This document shows, one piece after another, positions 38,754 through 47,715 of a stretch of 64,000 nt of DNA. Source of the stretch: Tessaracoccus aquimaris. GTDB taxonomy: Bacteria > Actinomycetota > Actinomycetes > Propionibacteriales > Propionibacteriaceae. The notes under the pieces were generated by a model. That model saw only the letters and a program-made list of their open reading frames with translations. It was not told the DNA's origin and did not search any database. The position numbers and the translations under genes were made by a program. The stretch is taken from contig NZ_CP019606.1 in NCBI RefSeq assembly GCF_001997345.1, positions 186,001-250,000 of the forward strand. The letters run 5' to 3'. How positions within the stretch are numbered: position 1 is the stretch's first letter; each line of letters starts with the position of its first letter.

Positions 38754-39722
38754 GTGACGCACGTGCCTGAGTGGGCGCCCGACTCGGAGCTTGACGGTTA
38801 CGAGCAGTTCACGATCGAACTGCCCGACGAACCGACCTACGCACTCGAACCCGAGCAAACGCTGGTGGCGACGCTGGTGCGCCGGGTGGCGCCAAGCAGG
38901 TCACGGGCCGTGTTCTACGTGCACGGGTGGAGCGACTACTTCTTCCAGTCGCATCTCGGCGACGAGATGGACGCGCTCGGGTACGACTTCTACGCCATCG
39001 ACCTGCGCCGCTACGGCCGCTCCCTGCGTCCGAAGCAGTTGGCGGGCTACGTGTCGAGACTCGACGACTATTTCGTCGAACTCGACGCGGCCCTGGAGGT
39101 GGTCCGTTCGGACGGGCACGACGAGATCGTCCTGATGGCCCACTCGACGGGCGGGCTGATCGGCGCCCTGTACGCCAACGAGCGACCGGAGACGTTCGCC
39201 GCGGTGATCCTCAACTCTCCGTGGCTCGAACTGCAGGCCAACCCGATGCTCCGCCCGACGGCGCAGCCGATGTTCAGCGCGGCAGGCGCGGTCGCTCCGA
39301 CGACGGTCGTCCCGATGGCGGACAACGGCTTCTACCGCCGCTCCATCGCCGCGGACCAGGACGGCGAGTGGGTGTACAACCACAACCTGAAGGGCGATCC
39401 CGCGTTCCACGTCCGGATCGGCTGGCTCTCGGCCATCATGCAGGGCCACGCACGTGTCGCGGCCGGGCTGCACATCGACTGCCCGGTGCTCCTGGCGACC
39501 TCGACCCGCACCAACTTCCACCGAGGTTGGGAGGACGACATGCTGAGCGCTGACACGGTCCTCGATGTCGACCGGATCGCCGAGCGCGCCACTCGGCTCG
39601 GCAACCTGGTCGTCCTGGCCCGGATCACCGACGGCTTGCACGACCTGGTCCTCTCGCGCCCCGAGGTGCGGGCCCGGGTCTTCGACCAGTACCGCCGCTT
39701 CCTCGGCGCGTACGCGTCCTGA
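38754..39722 (+). CDS. Serine-aminopeptidase/lysophospholipase-like alpha/beta hydrolase
   Basis: A 322-aa alpha/beta-hydrolase of the Hydrolase_4 type. It has AVFYVHGWSDYFFQSHLGDE with the oxyanion strand, YAIDLRRYGRSLRP, nucleophile elbow LMAHSTGGLIGAL (Ser), the acid probably in the VLDVDRI region and the His in ITDGLHDLVLSRPEVR. The GTG start at 38754 is three bases after the DUF3073 stop, so the two are co-transcribed. No signal peptide is evident. Substrates in this group include monoacylglycerols and lysophospholipids. The exact one is unknown. Confidence 0.85.
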   Translation: MTHVPEWAPDSELDGYEQFTIELPDEPTYALEPEQTLVATLVRRVAPSRSRAVFYVHGWSDYFFQSHLGDEMDALGYDFYAIDLRRYGRSLRPKQLAGYVSRLDDYFVELDAALEVVRSDGHDEIVLMAHSTGGLIGALYANERPETFAAVILNSPWLELQANPMLRPTAQPMFSAAGAVAPTTVVPMADNGFYRRSIAADQDGEWVYNHNLKGDPAFHVRIGWLSAIMQGHARVAAGLHIDCPVLLATSTRTNFHRGWEDDMLSADTVLDVDRIAERATRLGNLVVLARITDGLHDLVLSRPEVRARVFDQYRRFLGAYAS

Positions 39723-39780
39723 TAGCATCGCCGTGTGGACGCTGAGGTCCACCGAGAGTTACGGAGAGGAGGTCGAGCGA

Positions 39781-39894
39781 TGATCCTTGTCGACGCCCGT
39801 GCGCGTTCCATTTCCAGCCGCTTTGAGGCGGCATCCTCTTCGACCTTCTGGAGTTTCCGTGTCCTCGACACACTCGCAGGCGCAGTGGCCTGAG
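39781..39894 (+). CDS. Candidate 37-aa leader peptide before the RIO kinase
   Basis: A short frame, MILVDARARSISSRFEAASS and then STFWSFRVLDTLAGAVA, preceded by the strong site GGAGAGGAGG and a small GTGGAC/GTCCAC hairpin (39736-39753). Its last 36 bases overlap the RIO kinase start in another frame. The better ribosome site belongs to this peptide, which suggests translational coupling or a regulatory leader. No family known to me. Confidence 0.4.
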
Positions 39895-40748
39895 CCCGAG
39901 AACCACCACTACAACACCAACCGCTCCACCCCCGTCTGGGACGTGTCCGTCGCGCCCCACCCGGCGGCGACAGGTGGACCACCTGGGACGAGCCCGGCCT
40001 CGTCCGCGGCCCAGCACCATGGCCCGACTGGCTGATCACCAGCGGCGACGCCTTCGACACCGACCTCGGCGTCCTCAAGACGGGCAAGGAGGCAGACGTC
40101 CACCTTGTCGAACGGGTCGGCCCTGACGGCAGATCCTGCCTCCTCGCAGCCAAGCGCTACCGATCGATCGAGCACCGACTTTTCCGCCGCGACGATGGCT
40201 ATCAAGCGGGGCGTCGTCACAAGAAGTCGCGCGAACAGCGGGCGATCGCGAACCGCACCGCGTTCGGCCGCACCGTCGTCGCGGGGATGTGGGCGCGCGC
40301 CGAGTGGGGCGCACTCGTGCAGTTGCAGCCGTCCCCGGTCCGGGTCCCGTTTCCGGTCAGCTTCGACTCGAACGAACTGCTGATGGAGTTCATCGACGAC
40401 GGTGAGGGCAACGCGGCGCCGCGGCTCGCCCAGGTTCGCCCCGACCCCGAGGCGCTGGACACGTTGTGGCGACAGTTCCGGGAGATCGTCCTGGCCCTCG
40501 CGGCGACCGGTCACACCCATGGAGACCTGTCGCCGTACAACCTGCTGGTTGCCCCCGGTGTGGACGGCTCGCCGCACGGTCAGCTCGTCGTGATCGACCT
40601 GCCGCAACTCGTCGACGTCGTGGTCAACCCCGACGGCTTCGACTACCTGCGAAGGGACATCGTCAACGTCGCCACCTGGTTCGCCGCCCGTCGAGCCCAG
40701 GCGGATGCCGAGTCGCTCTTCGCCGAGGCGGTGGCGGTGCTGTACTGA
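39859..40748 (+). CDS. RIO1-like serine/protein kinase, frameshifted
   Basis: An atypical protein kinase of the RIO family, about 296 aa. The ATP-binding region is TDLGVLKTGKEADVHLVERV with the invariant Lys in LLAAKRYRSIEHRLF. The catalytic loop is HTHGDLSPYNLLV (Asp and Asn) and the metal-binding motif is VVIDLPQLVDVV. The N-terminal 37 residues, from a GTG at 39859 with TGGAG five bases upstream, are in another frame until about 39971-39974, where one added G joins ATG to WTTWDEPGLVRGPAPWPDWL. Bacterial RIO kinases have unclear targets. In archaea and eukaryotes they act in small-subunit maturation. Confidence 0.85.
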
Positions 40749-40835
40749 GCCGTCCGAGGCCGATCGCGGCACGGCCCTCGACGCCCCCGGCGCGAACTGT
40801 CACGTGCTGGGGGCGTGCGGGGCTCAGGATTCGAT

Positions 40836-40917
40836 CGTTCCCCGAGTCGTCCCGTTCCCCGAGCCGTCCCGTTCCCCGAGCGGTCCCGTTCCCCGAGCTT
40901 GTCGAGGGGTCCGAAAC
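40836..40917. repeat. 17-bp tandem repeat of the interspersed repeat family
   Basis: CGTTCCCCGAGYSGTCC occurs at 40836, 40853 and 40870 at an exact 17-bp period. A fourth, diverging copy at 40887 runs into CTTGTCGAGGGGTCCG. Same family as at 6164-6716 and 47432-47700. Confidence 0.85.
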
Positions 40918-40969
40918 CCGTCGCCGTCGGCGGCCTGAGATGCCCCGGTCCACTGACAGACTTGCGGCC

Positions 40970-41653
40970 ATGACGCATCCCTGGAACGTGCCGTTCGATG
41001 GCTACGCCGCCCCCGCCGACTGGAACCTCGATGCGGAGGAGAGTCGCGAGGTTGAACGGATCGTGTGGGGGACCGTGCTGCGCGGCGAGACCGAGATCGA
41101 TTCCTACCTGTGGCGCCTCGAGGACTACCTCGTCAGTGAGGATCACCCCGATCAGGGCGGGCTCACCGAGGATCAGGTGGAGGCCTTCGTCTCCGACGTC
41201 GTTGCCCGTCGACGCGAGCAGCAGGCCGATTTGGGGGGCGCGCCGACGTCGGCGCTCTCAGAGGCCTTCGAGGAGTTGGCGGGGATCGGCATCCTCGGGC
41301 GGGAGGACTTCACCTGCTGCGGGACCTGCCTGAGCGCCGAGATCTTCGACGAGCGCGACGAGTCGCGCACCTGGCGCGGCTACCTCGCCTACCACCAGCA
41401 GGACACCGACAGCATCGCCAGTTCCGGCACGACCTACCTCAACTACGGCACCTTCCTTGACGCCTACATCCCCTTCGAGGAATGGGAACCGATGAGCGAC
41501 GCCGACAAGGAGTCGATGTACGAGCGGACCACCGTCGAACTGATGCGCGAGGCGATCCCGGTGCTCGAGCGTCACGGCGTCGAGGTGGTCTGGGACGGCG
41601 ACCTCGCGACCCGCATCCTGCTGCGCAACGTCGAGCGCTTCAGCAGCGTCTGA
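40970..41653 (+). CDS. Conserved hypothetical protein (possibly DUF6891)
   Basis: A 227-aa soluble, acidic protein. The start at 40970 follows the tandem repeats; reading further upstream only crosses the RIO gene and repeats. The centre holds FTCCGTCLSAEIFDERDESR, a Cys-Cys-x-x-Cys cluster that could bind metal. It is followed by YLAYHQQDTDSIASSGTTYL and the C-terminal HGVEVVWDGDLATRILL. That order resembles the DUF6891 family, but I am not certain. No signal or membrane span. Function unknown. Confidence 0.65.
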   Translation: MTHPWNVPFDGYAAPADWNLDAEESREVERIVWGTVLRGETEIDSYLWRLEDYLVSEDHPDQGGLTEDQVEAFVSDVVARRREQQADLGGAPTSALSEAFEELAGIGILGREDFTCCGTCLSAEIFDERDESRTWRGYLAYHQQDTDSIASSGTTYLNYGTFLDAYIPFEEWEPMSDADKESMYERTTVELMREAIPVLERHGVEVVWDGDLATRILLRNVERFSSV

Positions 41654-41741
41654 CTGACCCTTTGGCCGAATTTCCCGGCTAATCGAGGGGTCGGCTGAGC
41701 CACCATCACCCTCTCTACTACTATGCGTCGTAGGAGGAGAG

Positions 41742-42226
41742 ATGGCACGGCTCAAGCGCATGTTGTCCCGCATATCGAAGAAGAACCTACTCATCGCGGC
41801 GGGTGTCTTCGTCGTGGGTCGCTCATCGGCGTGGGCCTCTTCACCTTCGTCTACGCGCGGGGTATTTCCTACCTCGGCAACGACCCGGCGACCTGCGCCA
41901 ACTGCCACGTGATGGAAGGCCATTACGACGCATGGCTTGCGGGGAGCCACTCCAACGTCGCGACGTGCAACGACTGCCACGCGCCGCACGACAACATCAT
42001 CTCCAAGTACCTCGTGAAGGCAGACAACGGGTTCTGGCACGGGCTGAAGTTCACCACCGGCCAGTACCCCGAGAACATCGAGATCCGTGATTCCAACCGG
42101 GCCGTGACCAATGAGGCGTGCCTCTACTGTCACTCCGAGTTCACCAGCGATATACGAATGACAAGAGGCAGCGAGCAGGTCGACTGCACCGCATGCCACT
42201 CCGACGTCGGTCACAGGAAAAGGTGA
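41742..42226 (+). CDS. nrfH: Cytochrome c nitrite reductase small subunit NrfH, frameshifted
   Basis: A membrane-anchored tetraheme quinol dehydrogenase of about 161 aa that passes electrons from menaquinol to NrfA. AGGAGGAG precedes the ATG at 41742. One N-terminal membrane span (LLIAAGVFVVG...LIGVGLFTFVYARG) is split by a break at GGG 41816-41818; one added G gives VVGSLIGVGLF. Four heme motifs follow: CANCH, CNDCH, CLYCH and CTACH. It is the first gene of a cluster with nrfA and cytochrome c maturation genes. Confidence 0.92.
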
Positions 42227-42231
42227 GGGAC

Positions 42232-43739
42232 ATGGCGGATAGCGACGCCCCCAGACGCAGCCAGAAGACAGCACTGCACCCGAGCAGGCTCCGGCCCCCA
42301 AGAAGGGGGGCGGCGGACGCAGGCTCGGCATCATCGTGGCGGCCATCGTCGCCACCGCGGTGGTGACGGCGGGCATCACGGCCCTGCTTGCGAACATCAT
42401 CCAGCGCCAGGGGGAGGCAGGGGACTCCTTCACGAAGGTGGTCGACCTCGACGACACCATCGCCGACCCCGCGGTCTGGGGCCAGAACTTCCCCGCGCAG
42501 TACGAGTCGTACCTGCGCACCAAGGAGATGACGCCCACCGTCCACGCGGGCTCCGTCAAGGAGGAGCGCACCGCGACCGAGACCGACCCGCGCACCATCG
42601 TGTCGACCAGCCGGATCGAGGAGGATCCGCGGCTGAAGGACATGTGGGCCGGCTACCCGTTCTCCGTCGACTACCGCCATGCCCGCGGCCACGCCTTCAT
42701 GCTCGAGGACCAGCGCTTCACGCTGCGCGTGCTCGACTTCAAGCAGCCCGGCGCGTGCCTGAACTGCCACGCGTCGACCGTGACGATCATGGACGAACTC
42801 GGTAACGGCGACCGCGAGGCCGGCTTCCAGAAGATGAACCAGATGACCTACGCCGACGCGACCCAACTCGCCGAGCATCCGGTCGCATGCATCGACTGCC
42901 ACGACCCCGAGACGATGCAACTGCGGATCACTCGGCCAGCGTTCGAGAAGGGCATCACCGCGGCCAAGAAGGCCGAGGGCATCGCCGACTTCGACGTCAA
43001 CCGCGACGCAACGCGTCAGGAGATGCGCAGCTACGTGTGCGCCCAGTGCCACGTCGAGTACTACTTCGAGAAGGACACCAAGGAACTGACGTTCCCGTGG
43101 ACCAAGGGCCTCAACATCGACGACATCTGGGAGTACTACCAGGAGGACGGGCACAAGGACTTCACGCACGCCACCACCGGCGCCGAGATCGTGAAGGCCC
43201 AGCACCCCGAGTTCGACATCTGGAGCCAGGGCATCCACGCCGACAACGGCGTGAGCTGCGCCGACTGCCACATGCCGTACGAGGCAGAGGGCGCCAAGAA
43301 GATCACCAACCACCAGATCCAGTCGCCGCTGCTCAACATCAACGCCTCGTGCATGACGTGCCACCGCGCCACCGAGGAGGAGATGACCAACCGCGTCGTC
43401 GGGATCCAGGACCAGTTCATCGGCACCCGCGACCGCGCGTTCGACTCGCTCGTCCAGCTCATCCGGGCGCTCGAGACGGCACAGACCGACGGCACCCCCG
43501 CCGAGGCGATCGACCAGGCCCGCGAGTTCCAGAACAAGGCGAGCTTCTTCCTCGACTACGTCTACTCCGAGAACTCCAACGGGTTCCACGCTCCGGCCTA
43601 CATCCAGCGGATCCTCGCCGATTCGCTCGACGCGTCCCGCAAGGGGCAGCTCGTGCTGCAGGGTGTCGACCCGGCCTCGCTGGAGGCCTCCGACATCTCG
43701 CAGGCAAACAGGAAGGCAGCAGAGGAACGTGAAAGCTGA
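42232..43739 (+). CDS. nrfA: Cytochrome c nitrite reductase NrfA with CXXCH at heme 1, frameshifted
   Basis: Reduces nitrite to ammonium with six electrons outside the membrane. About 502 aa with an N-terminal anchor (RLGIIVAAIVATAVVTAGIT). One extra C at 42248-42252 joins the start at 42232 (MADSDAP) to PEDSTAPEQAPAPKK. Heme motifs are CLNCH, CIDCH, CAQCH, CADCH and CMTCH. The first replaces the CXXCK of E. coli-type NrfA. Conserved active-site neighbourhoods are present: DYRHARGHAFM (Arg), CAQCHVEYYF (Tyr) and SQGIHADNGVSCADCHMPY (His). It starts five bases after nrfH and overlaps the next gene by 11. Confidence 0.93.
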
Positions 43740-44520
43740 GACCCCACTATCTGACTCACCCAGCCCCGAGGCCCTCGCGGAGTTCCTGAACACCGCTCCG
43801 GAGGAGCTTCGGGGGTGGGCGGAACAGCAGCTCGCCCAGGCGAACGCGAACGCAGGCCCGGACTCGATCCCCGAGCGGGCCGACGACTCGCAGGAGAAGG
43901 CGCCTGCCGCCTCCGACCTCGCGCTGGCCGAGCTGGGGGAGGATGACGACGAGCCGCGCCGCACCAAGGTGCACACACCCATGGACAAGGTCCCGACGCC
44001 GGTGCCCGTGGCGGCGCAGAAGAAGCGCAGCGGGCTCGCGCTGCCCGTCATCGGGCTCGCGCTGCTGGCCGCGCTCGTCTACGGGATCTTCCGGATCGGG
44101 CTGCCGCCGCAGCAGGACGACCAGGCGGCGGGTCAGGCGCCCGCCCCGACGAGCCAGCCAACCGACGGCGGTGCCGCCAGGATGGCCGAACTCGAGGCAA
44201 AGCTCGTCGACGCGCCAGACGACGTCGCCATCAACCTCGAACTCGGCGTGCTGCACTTCAACAACGGGAACCAGGAACGTGCCGAGGAGCTGTGGACCAA
44301 GGTGACCGAGGTCGACGCCCGTAACGCTCAGGCCTGGTACAACCTCGGCTTCATCCACCTCGCCGAGGAGCCGCCCAACGCGGCCGCGGCGAAGGCGGCC
44401 TGGGACACCGTCCTCGAGGTGGCCCCCGATTCCGACCTCGCGGCAACCGTCGTCTCGCACCTCGACGCGCTCGACGCGATGGGCTCGGCAAGCCCGAGCC
44501 CGACCCCGACCGGGAAGTGA
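43729..44520 (+). CDS. TPR protein, NrfG/CcmI-like, cytochrome c biogenesis
   Basis: A 263-aa protein with an acidic cytoplasmic N-terminus, one membrane span (SGLALPVIGLALLAALVYGI) near residue 105 and a TPR-like C-terminal domain (AINLELGVLHFNNGNQERAE, then ARNAQAWYNLGFIHLAEEPP). Starts at a GTG that overlaps the nrfA stop by 11 bases. In other bacteria NrfG/CcmH TPR domains present apo-NrfA to the heme lyase. Here the next genes are the system II lyase ResB-CcsA, so the same chaperone role is likely. A Pro/Thr/Ser tail ends it. Direct homology to NrfG is not proven. Confidence 0.75.
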   Translation: MKAETPLSDSPSPEALAEFLNTAPEELRGWAEQQLAQANANAGPDSIPERADDSQEKAPAASDLALAELGEDDDEPRRTKVHTPMDKVPTPVPVAAQKKRSGLALPVIGLALLAALVYGIFRIGLPPQQDDQAAGQAPAPTSQPTDGGAARMAELEAKLVDAPDDVAINLELGVLHFNNGNQERAEELWTKVTEVDARNAQAWYNLGFIHLAEEPPNAAAAKAAWDTVLEVAPDSDLAATVVSHLDALDAMGSASPSPTPTGK

Positions 44521-44529
44521 GAAGCAATC

Positions 44530-45966
44530 ATGCGTGAGCTCGCAGCCTGGGTCTACCGGATCCTCCGCTCGAAGGTGCTCGGCGCGCTCGTCATCCTCGC
44601 GATGGCGGTGTTCGCGCTGCTCGGCACCCTGATCACCCAGGAGCCACCCGGCTCGGCAGCCGACCCCGCGGCGCACGCGGCGTTCCTCGCCTCCATGCAG
44701 CCGCGCTACGGCGGGTGGACGGCGGTGCTCGACGTGCTTGGCATCTTCAACCTGTGGTCGTCGCCGATCTTCCTCGGCGTCACGGTCCTGCTCGGGCTGT
44801 CGATCATCGCATGCACCGTGCACCGCCTCCCGCAGTTGTGGAAGCGGGCGACCAAGCCGCGGGTGCACGTCACCGAGAAGTTCTTTGAGCGCGCCCAGTA
44901 CCGCGCCTCCCTGCGGTTGCCGATGACGCCCCAGGCGGGCCTCGACCACGTCGGCGCCGAACTGCGCCGCAAGTTCTACCGCCAACTGACCGACGACAGG
45001 CTCGACGACGGGGCAGTCGGCATGTACGCCGACCGGTTCCGCTGGGGTCCGTTCGGCACGGCCATCGCGCACGCCGCCATGGTCGTTATCCTCGCGGCGT
45101 TCGGCATCTCCGCATTCACCGGCTTCGACGACACCCTCGACGTCGCCGTCGGCCAGAGCGTCGAGGTCGGCCACGGCACCGGCCTCACCGTCACGGCGAC
45201 GTCCTTCAAGGACTCCTACGACGAGATGGGCCGCCCCACCGACTACGTCAGCCACCTGGTGATCGAGCGGGACGGGCAGGTCGTCGCGGAGCAGGACGTC
45301 CGCGTCAACGAGCCGCTGCGGGTCGACGGGACCGCCTTCCACCAGACCTCCTACGGCATCGCCGCGGGGCTGAGGATCGAGCGGCTCGGCGAGACGGTCT
45401 TTGAGGGCGCCGTCCCGCTGAAGTGGCAGAGTAACGACGGTCGCTATGCGATCGGCAAGATCATCCCTCGCGGCTCCGGCATCGAGGTGCTGGTTGTCAC
45501 CCCAGCCTCGGGCGCGACTGACGCGAACATCGCGCCGGGCAGCGCCGTGTTCGAGCTCTACGACGTCGATACCGACGAGAAGCTCGACGTGCTCCCCGTC
45601 GAACAGGGCGAATCCGCGGAGGGCGGCGGCATGACGCTGACGTTCGAACGCGAGTTGCGCTACACCGGCATCATCGCGCGGCAGGATCCCGGTGCCGCCT
45701 GGATGTGGGTCGGCTCGACGCTGCTGGTGCTCGGCATGTGCATGACCTTCATGGCGCGCCACCGCAGGCTCTGGGTGCGCGTCACCCCCGACGGCGACGG
45801 TTCGCTGATCCAGATCGCCTCCGCAGAGAAGCTCGACACGACCTTCGAGCGGCACTTCCGCGGGCTCATCGAGCGCATCGACGCCACCGCGCCCGCCTCC
45901 GACGATGGTGGGGACGAGAAGCCCCCCGCAGAAGCGATGCACGACAAGGAGCTGATCGATGCTTGA
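44530..45966 (+). CDS. resB: Cytochrome c biogenesis protein ResB
   Basis: Part of the system II (ResB/ResC) heme lyase that attaches heme to apocytochromes c on the outer face of the membrane. 478 aa: membrane spans at the start (VLGALVILAMAVFALLGTLI), around residue 75 (SSPIFLGVTVLLGLSIIACT) and near 185 (AIAHAAMVVILAAFGISAF). A large extracellular beta-rich domain and a last span (WMWVGSTLLVLGMCMTFMAR) follow. FHQTSYGIAAGL is a conserved ResB-type segment. It overlaps ccsA by eight bases. Confidence 0.92.
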   Translation: MRELAAWVYRILRSKVLGALVILAMAVFALLGTLITQEPPGSAADPAAHAAFLASMQPRYGGWTAVLDVLGIFNLWSSPIFLGVTVLLGLSIIACTVHRLPQLWKRATKPRVHVTEKFFERAQYRASLRLPMTPQAGLDHVGAELRRKFYRQLTDDRLDDGAVGMYADRFRWGPFGTAIAHAAMVVILAAFGISAFTGFDDTLDVAVGQSVEVGHGTGLTVTATSFKDSYDEMGRPTDYVSHLVIERDGQVVAEQDVRVNEPLRVDGTAFHQTSYGIAAGLRIERLGETVFEGAVPLKWQSNDGRYAIGKIIPRGSGIEVLVVTPASGATDANIAPGSAVFELYDVDTDEKLDVLPVEQGESAEGGGMTLTFERELRYTGIIARQDPGAAWMWVGSTLLVLGMCMTFMARHRRLWVRVTPDGDGSLIQIASAEKLDTTFERHFRGLIERIDATAPASDDGGDEKPPAEAMHDKELIDA

Positions 45967-46858
45967 GATGGCCGAATACCTGGTGACAGCGGCAACGGTG
46001 ATCACGCTGTTCGGCGTGGTCAGCTGCTTCGCGCTCGTCACGCGCAAGCGCGGCGCGGCGGTCGAGACCCGTTCCCGGGCGCTCGTCTCAGTCGGAGACG
46101 GGCCCGCCGAGACCGTCGAGGCGACCACCGAGGCAAAGTCGGGGCGTCGCAGTTCGCTCGGCTGGTGGGTCGCCGCGTTCCAGATCGCCGCCGTCGTGCT
46201 GCTGACCGCCTACATCGTGGTGCGGATGACGTACACGGGCCACGGCCCGTTCTCCAACCAGCACGAGTTCGCGATCGCGTTCGCGTGGGGCGTCCTCCTG
46301 GTCAACCTGTTCTTCGACCTGCGCTACCGGATCCGGCTGATCACGCTGATCGTGCTGCTAGTCGCTGGCGGGATGCTCGTCTACGGGATGTCGCTCGACA
46401 CGAGCGTCAAGCCGCTGATCCCGGCGCTGCAGAACAGCCTGATGCTGACGCTGCACGTCAGCTTCGCGGTCGTCGCCTACGGGGCCGCGTGCGTGTCCTT
46501 CGGTGCAGCGGTGCTGTACCTGCTGCACCCCGTCATCAAGCGCGTGAAGCTGCCGCGACTCGAGGTGCTCGACGACATCGGCTACCGGGCCGCAGTGATG
46601 ACCTTCCCGCTGCTGACGATCATGATCGTGCTCGGCTCGGTGTGGGCCAACACCGCATGGGGTCGCTACTGGGGCTGGGACCCCAAGGAGACCGCGGCGC
46701 TGGTCACCTGGCTCGTCTACGGGGCCTTCCTGCACGTGCGTGTGGTGCGCGACTGGCGTGGCCGCAAGGCCGCGTGGATGCTCGTGATCGGGTTCGCCAC
46801 CGTGCTGTTCGCCTACTTCGGCAACCACTTCCTCGGTGGCCTCCACTCCTATGCCTGA
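45959..46858 (+). CDS. ccsA: Cytochrome c biogenesis protein CcsA/ResC (CcsB-type)
   Basis: Heme-handling half of the system II cytochrome c synthase, 299 aa with about eight membrane spans. The WWD heme-binding loop is WANTAWGRYWGWDPKETAAL, flanked by conserved His residues (HVSFAVVAYGAACVSF and GAFLHVRVVR), and the end is FAYFGNHFLGGLHSYA. The N-terminus is extended. The ATG at 45959 has AAGGAG upstream and overlaps the resB stop. Confidence 0.95.
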   Translation: MLEMAEYLVTAATVITLFGVVSCFALVTRKRGAAVETRSRALVSVGDGPAETVEATTEAKSGRRSSLGWWVAAFQIAAVVLLTAYIVVRMTYTGHGPFSNQHEFAIAFAWGVLLVNLFFDLRYRIRLITLIVLLVAGGMLVYGMSLDTSVKPLIPALQNSLMLTLHVSFAVVAYGAACVSFGAAVLYLLHPVIKRVKLPRLEVLDDIGYRAAVMTFPLLTIMIVLGSVWANTAWGRYWGWDPKETAALVTWLVYGAFLHVRVVRDWRGRKAAWMLVIGFATVLFAYFGNHFLGGLHSYA

Positions 46859-47423
46859 GTCGCTGGTCCGTTCGCGCAGCAGGGCGCTGGCCGTCGTCGG
46901 TCTCGTCGTCCTGATCGCGGTCGTGCTCGCCGGGGTCTACGCGATCAAGGGAGGGCCCGCCTCCGCCGCGGGGGAGCCGTCGACGCCGGTCGCCCAGGCA
47001 CCGAAGGTCGGCGGGCCCGCGCCCGGGTTCAAGGCGCTGGACATCGACGGGGAGCCGGTCTCGCTCGAGGCGTACCGGGGTAAGCCCGTGTGGCTGCTGT
47101 TCCAGGCGACGTGGTGTTCCATCTGCCGTGCCGAACTGCCCGACGTGGAGGCGGCCTCGGAGCGCGTCGACGTGGTCGCCATCTACCTGCGCGAGGATCG
47201 CCGCCTGGTGGCCGACTACGCGGAGCGGTTGGGGCTGACCATCCGCAGCGTCCCCGACCCGATCGGCGAGATCTCGCTGAGCTACCTGGCGACCTCGGTC
47301 CCGACGCACTACTTCATCGACGCCGATGGCACCATCGTCTCCGTCCTGAAGGGCGCGCTGTCGCCCGAGGAGATCGACGAGCAACTCGAGGCCATCGGCG
47401 CGGGCTCGGCCGCCCAGGGCTGA
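46851..47423 (+). CDS. TlpA/ResA-like thiol-disulfide oxidoreductase
   Basis: A membrane-anchored thioredoxin-fold protein of 190 aa. The N-terminal span (ALAVVGLVVLIAVVLAGVYA) is followed by the TlpA domain APGFKALDIDGEPVSLEAYR, the active site LFQATWCSICRAELP (CSIC) and the cis-Pro loop ATSVPTHYFIDADG. It is expected to reduce the Cys pairs of apo-NrfA/NrfH before heme attachment. I choose the ATG at 46851, which overlaps the ccsA stop by eight bases. A GTG at 46836 is possible. Last gene of the nrf operon. Confidence 0.9.
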   Translation: MPESLVRSRSRALAVVGLVVLIAVVLAGVYAIKGGPASAAGEPSTPVAQAPKVGGPAPGFKALDIDGEPVSLEAYRGKPVWLLFQATWCSICRAELPDVEAASERVDVVAIYLREDRRLVADYAERLGLTIRSVPDPIGEISLSYLATSVPTHYFIDADGTIVSVLKGALSPEEIDEQLEAIGAGSAAQG

Positions 47424-47431
47424 GGCGTTCC

Positions 47432-47700
47432 CGACGCCGTTCCCCGAGCTTGTCGGTCGCCGTTCCCCGAGCTTGTCGAGGGTCCGATAGCTATGCCCGT
47501 GTTGCGGACGCTTCGACAGGCTCTGCGAGCGTCGTTCCCCGGGCTTGCGGTCGCCGTTCCCCGAGCTTGTCCGTCACCGTTCCCCGAGCTTGTCGAGGGG
47601 TCCGATGCCGGTGTTGCGGACGCTTCGACAGGCTCAGCGAGCGTAGTTCTCCGAGCTTGGGGGGGCACCGTTCCCCGAGCTTGTCGAGGGGTCCGATAGC
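47432..47700. repeat. Interspersed repeat patch after the nrf operon
   Basis: About six variants of CCGTTCCCCGAGCTTGTCG, several continued by AGGGGTCCGAT, and two copies of TTGCGGACGCTTCGACAGG. It fills the 290 bp between two convergent genes. No gene or CRISPR structure. Confidence 0.85.
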
Positions 47701-47715
47701 CACGCAGCCCGTCCC

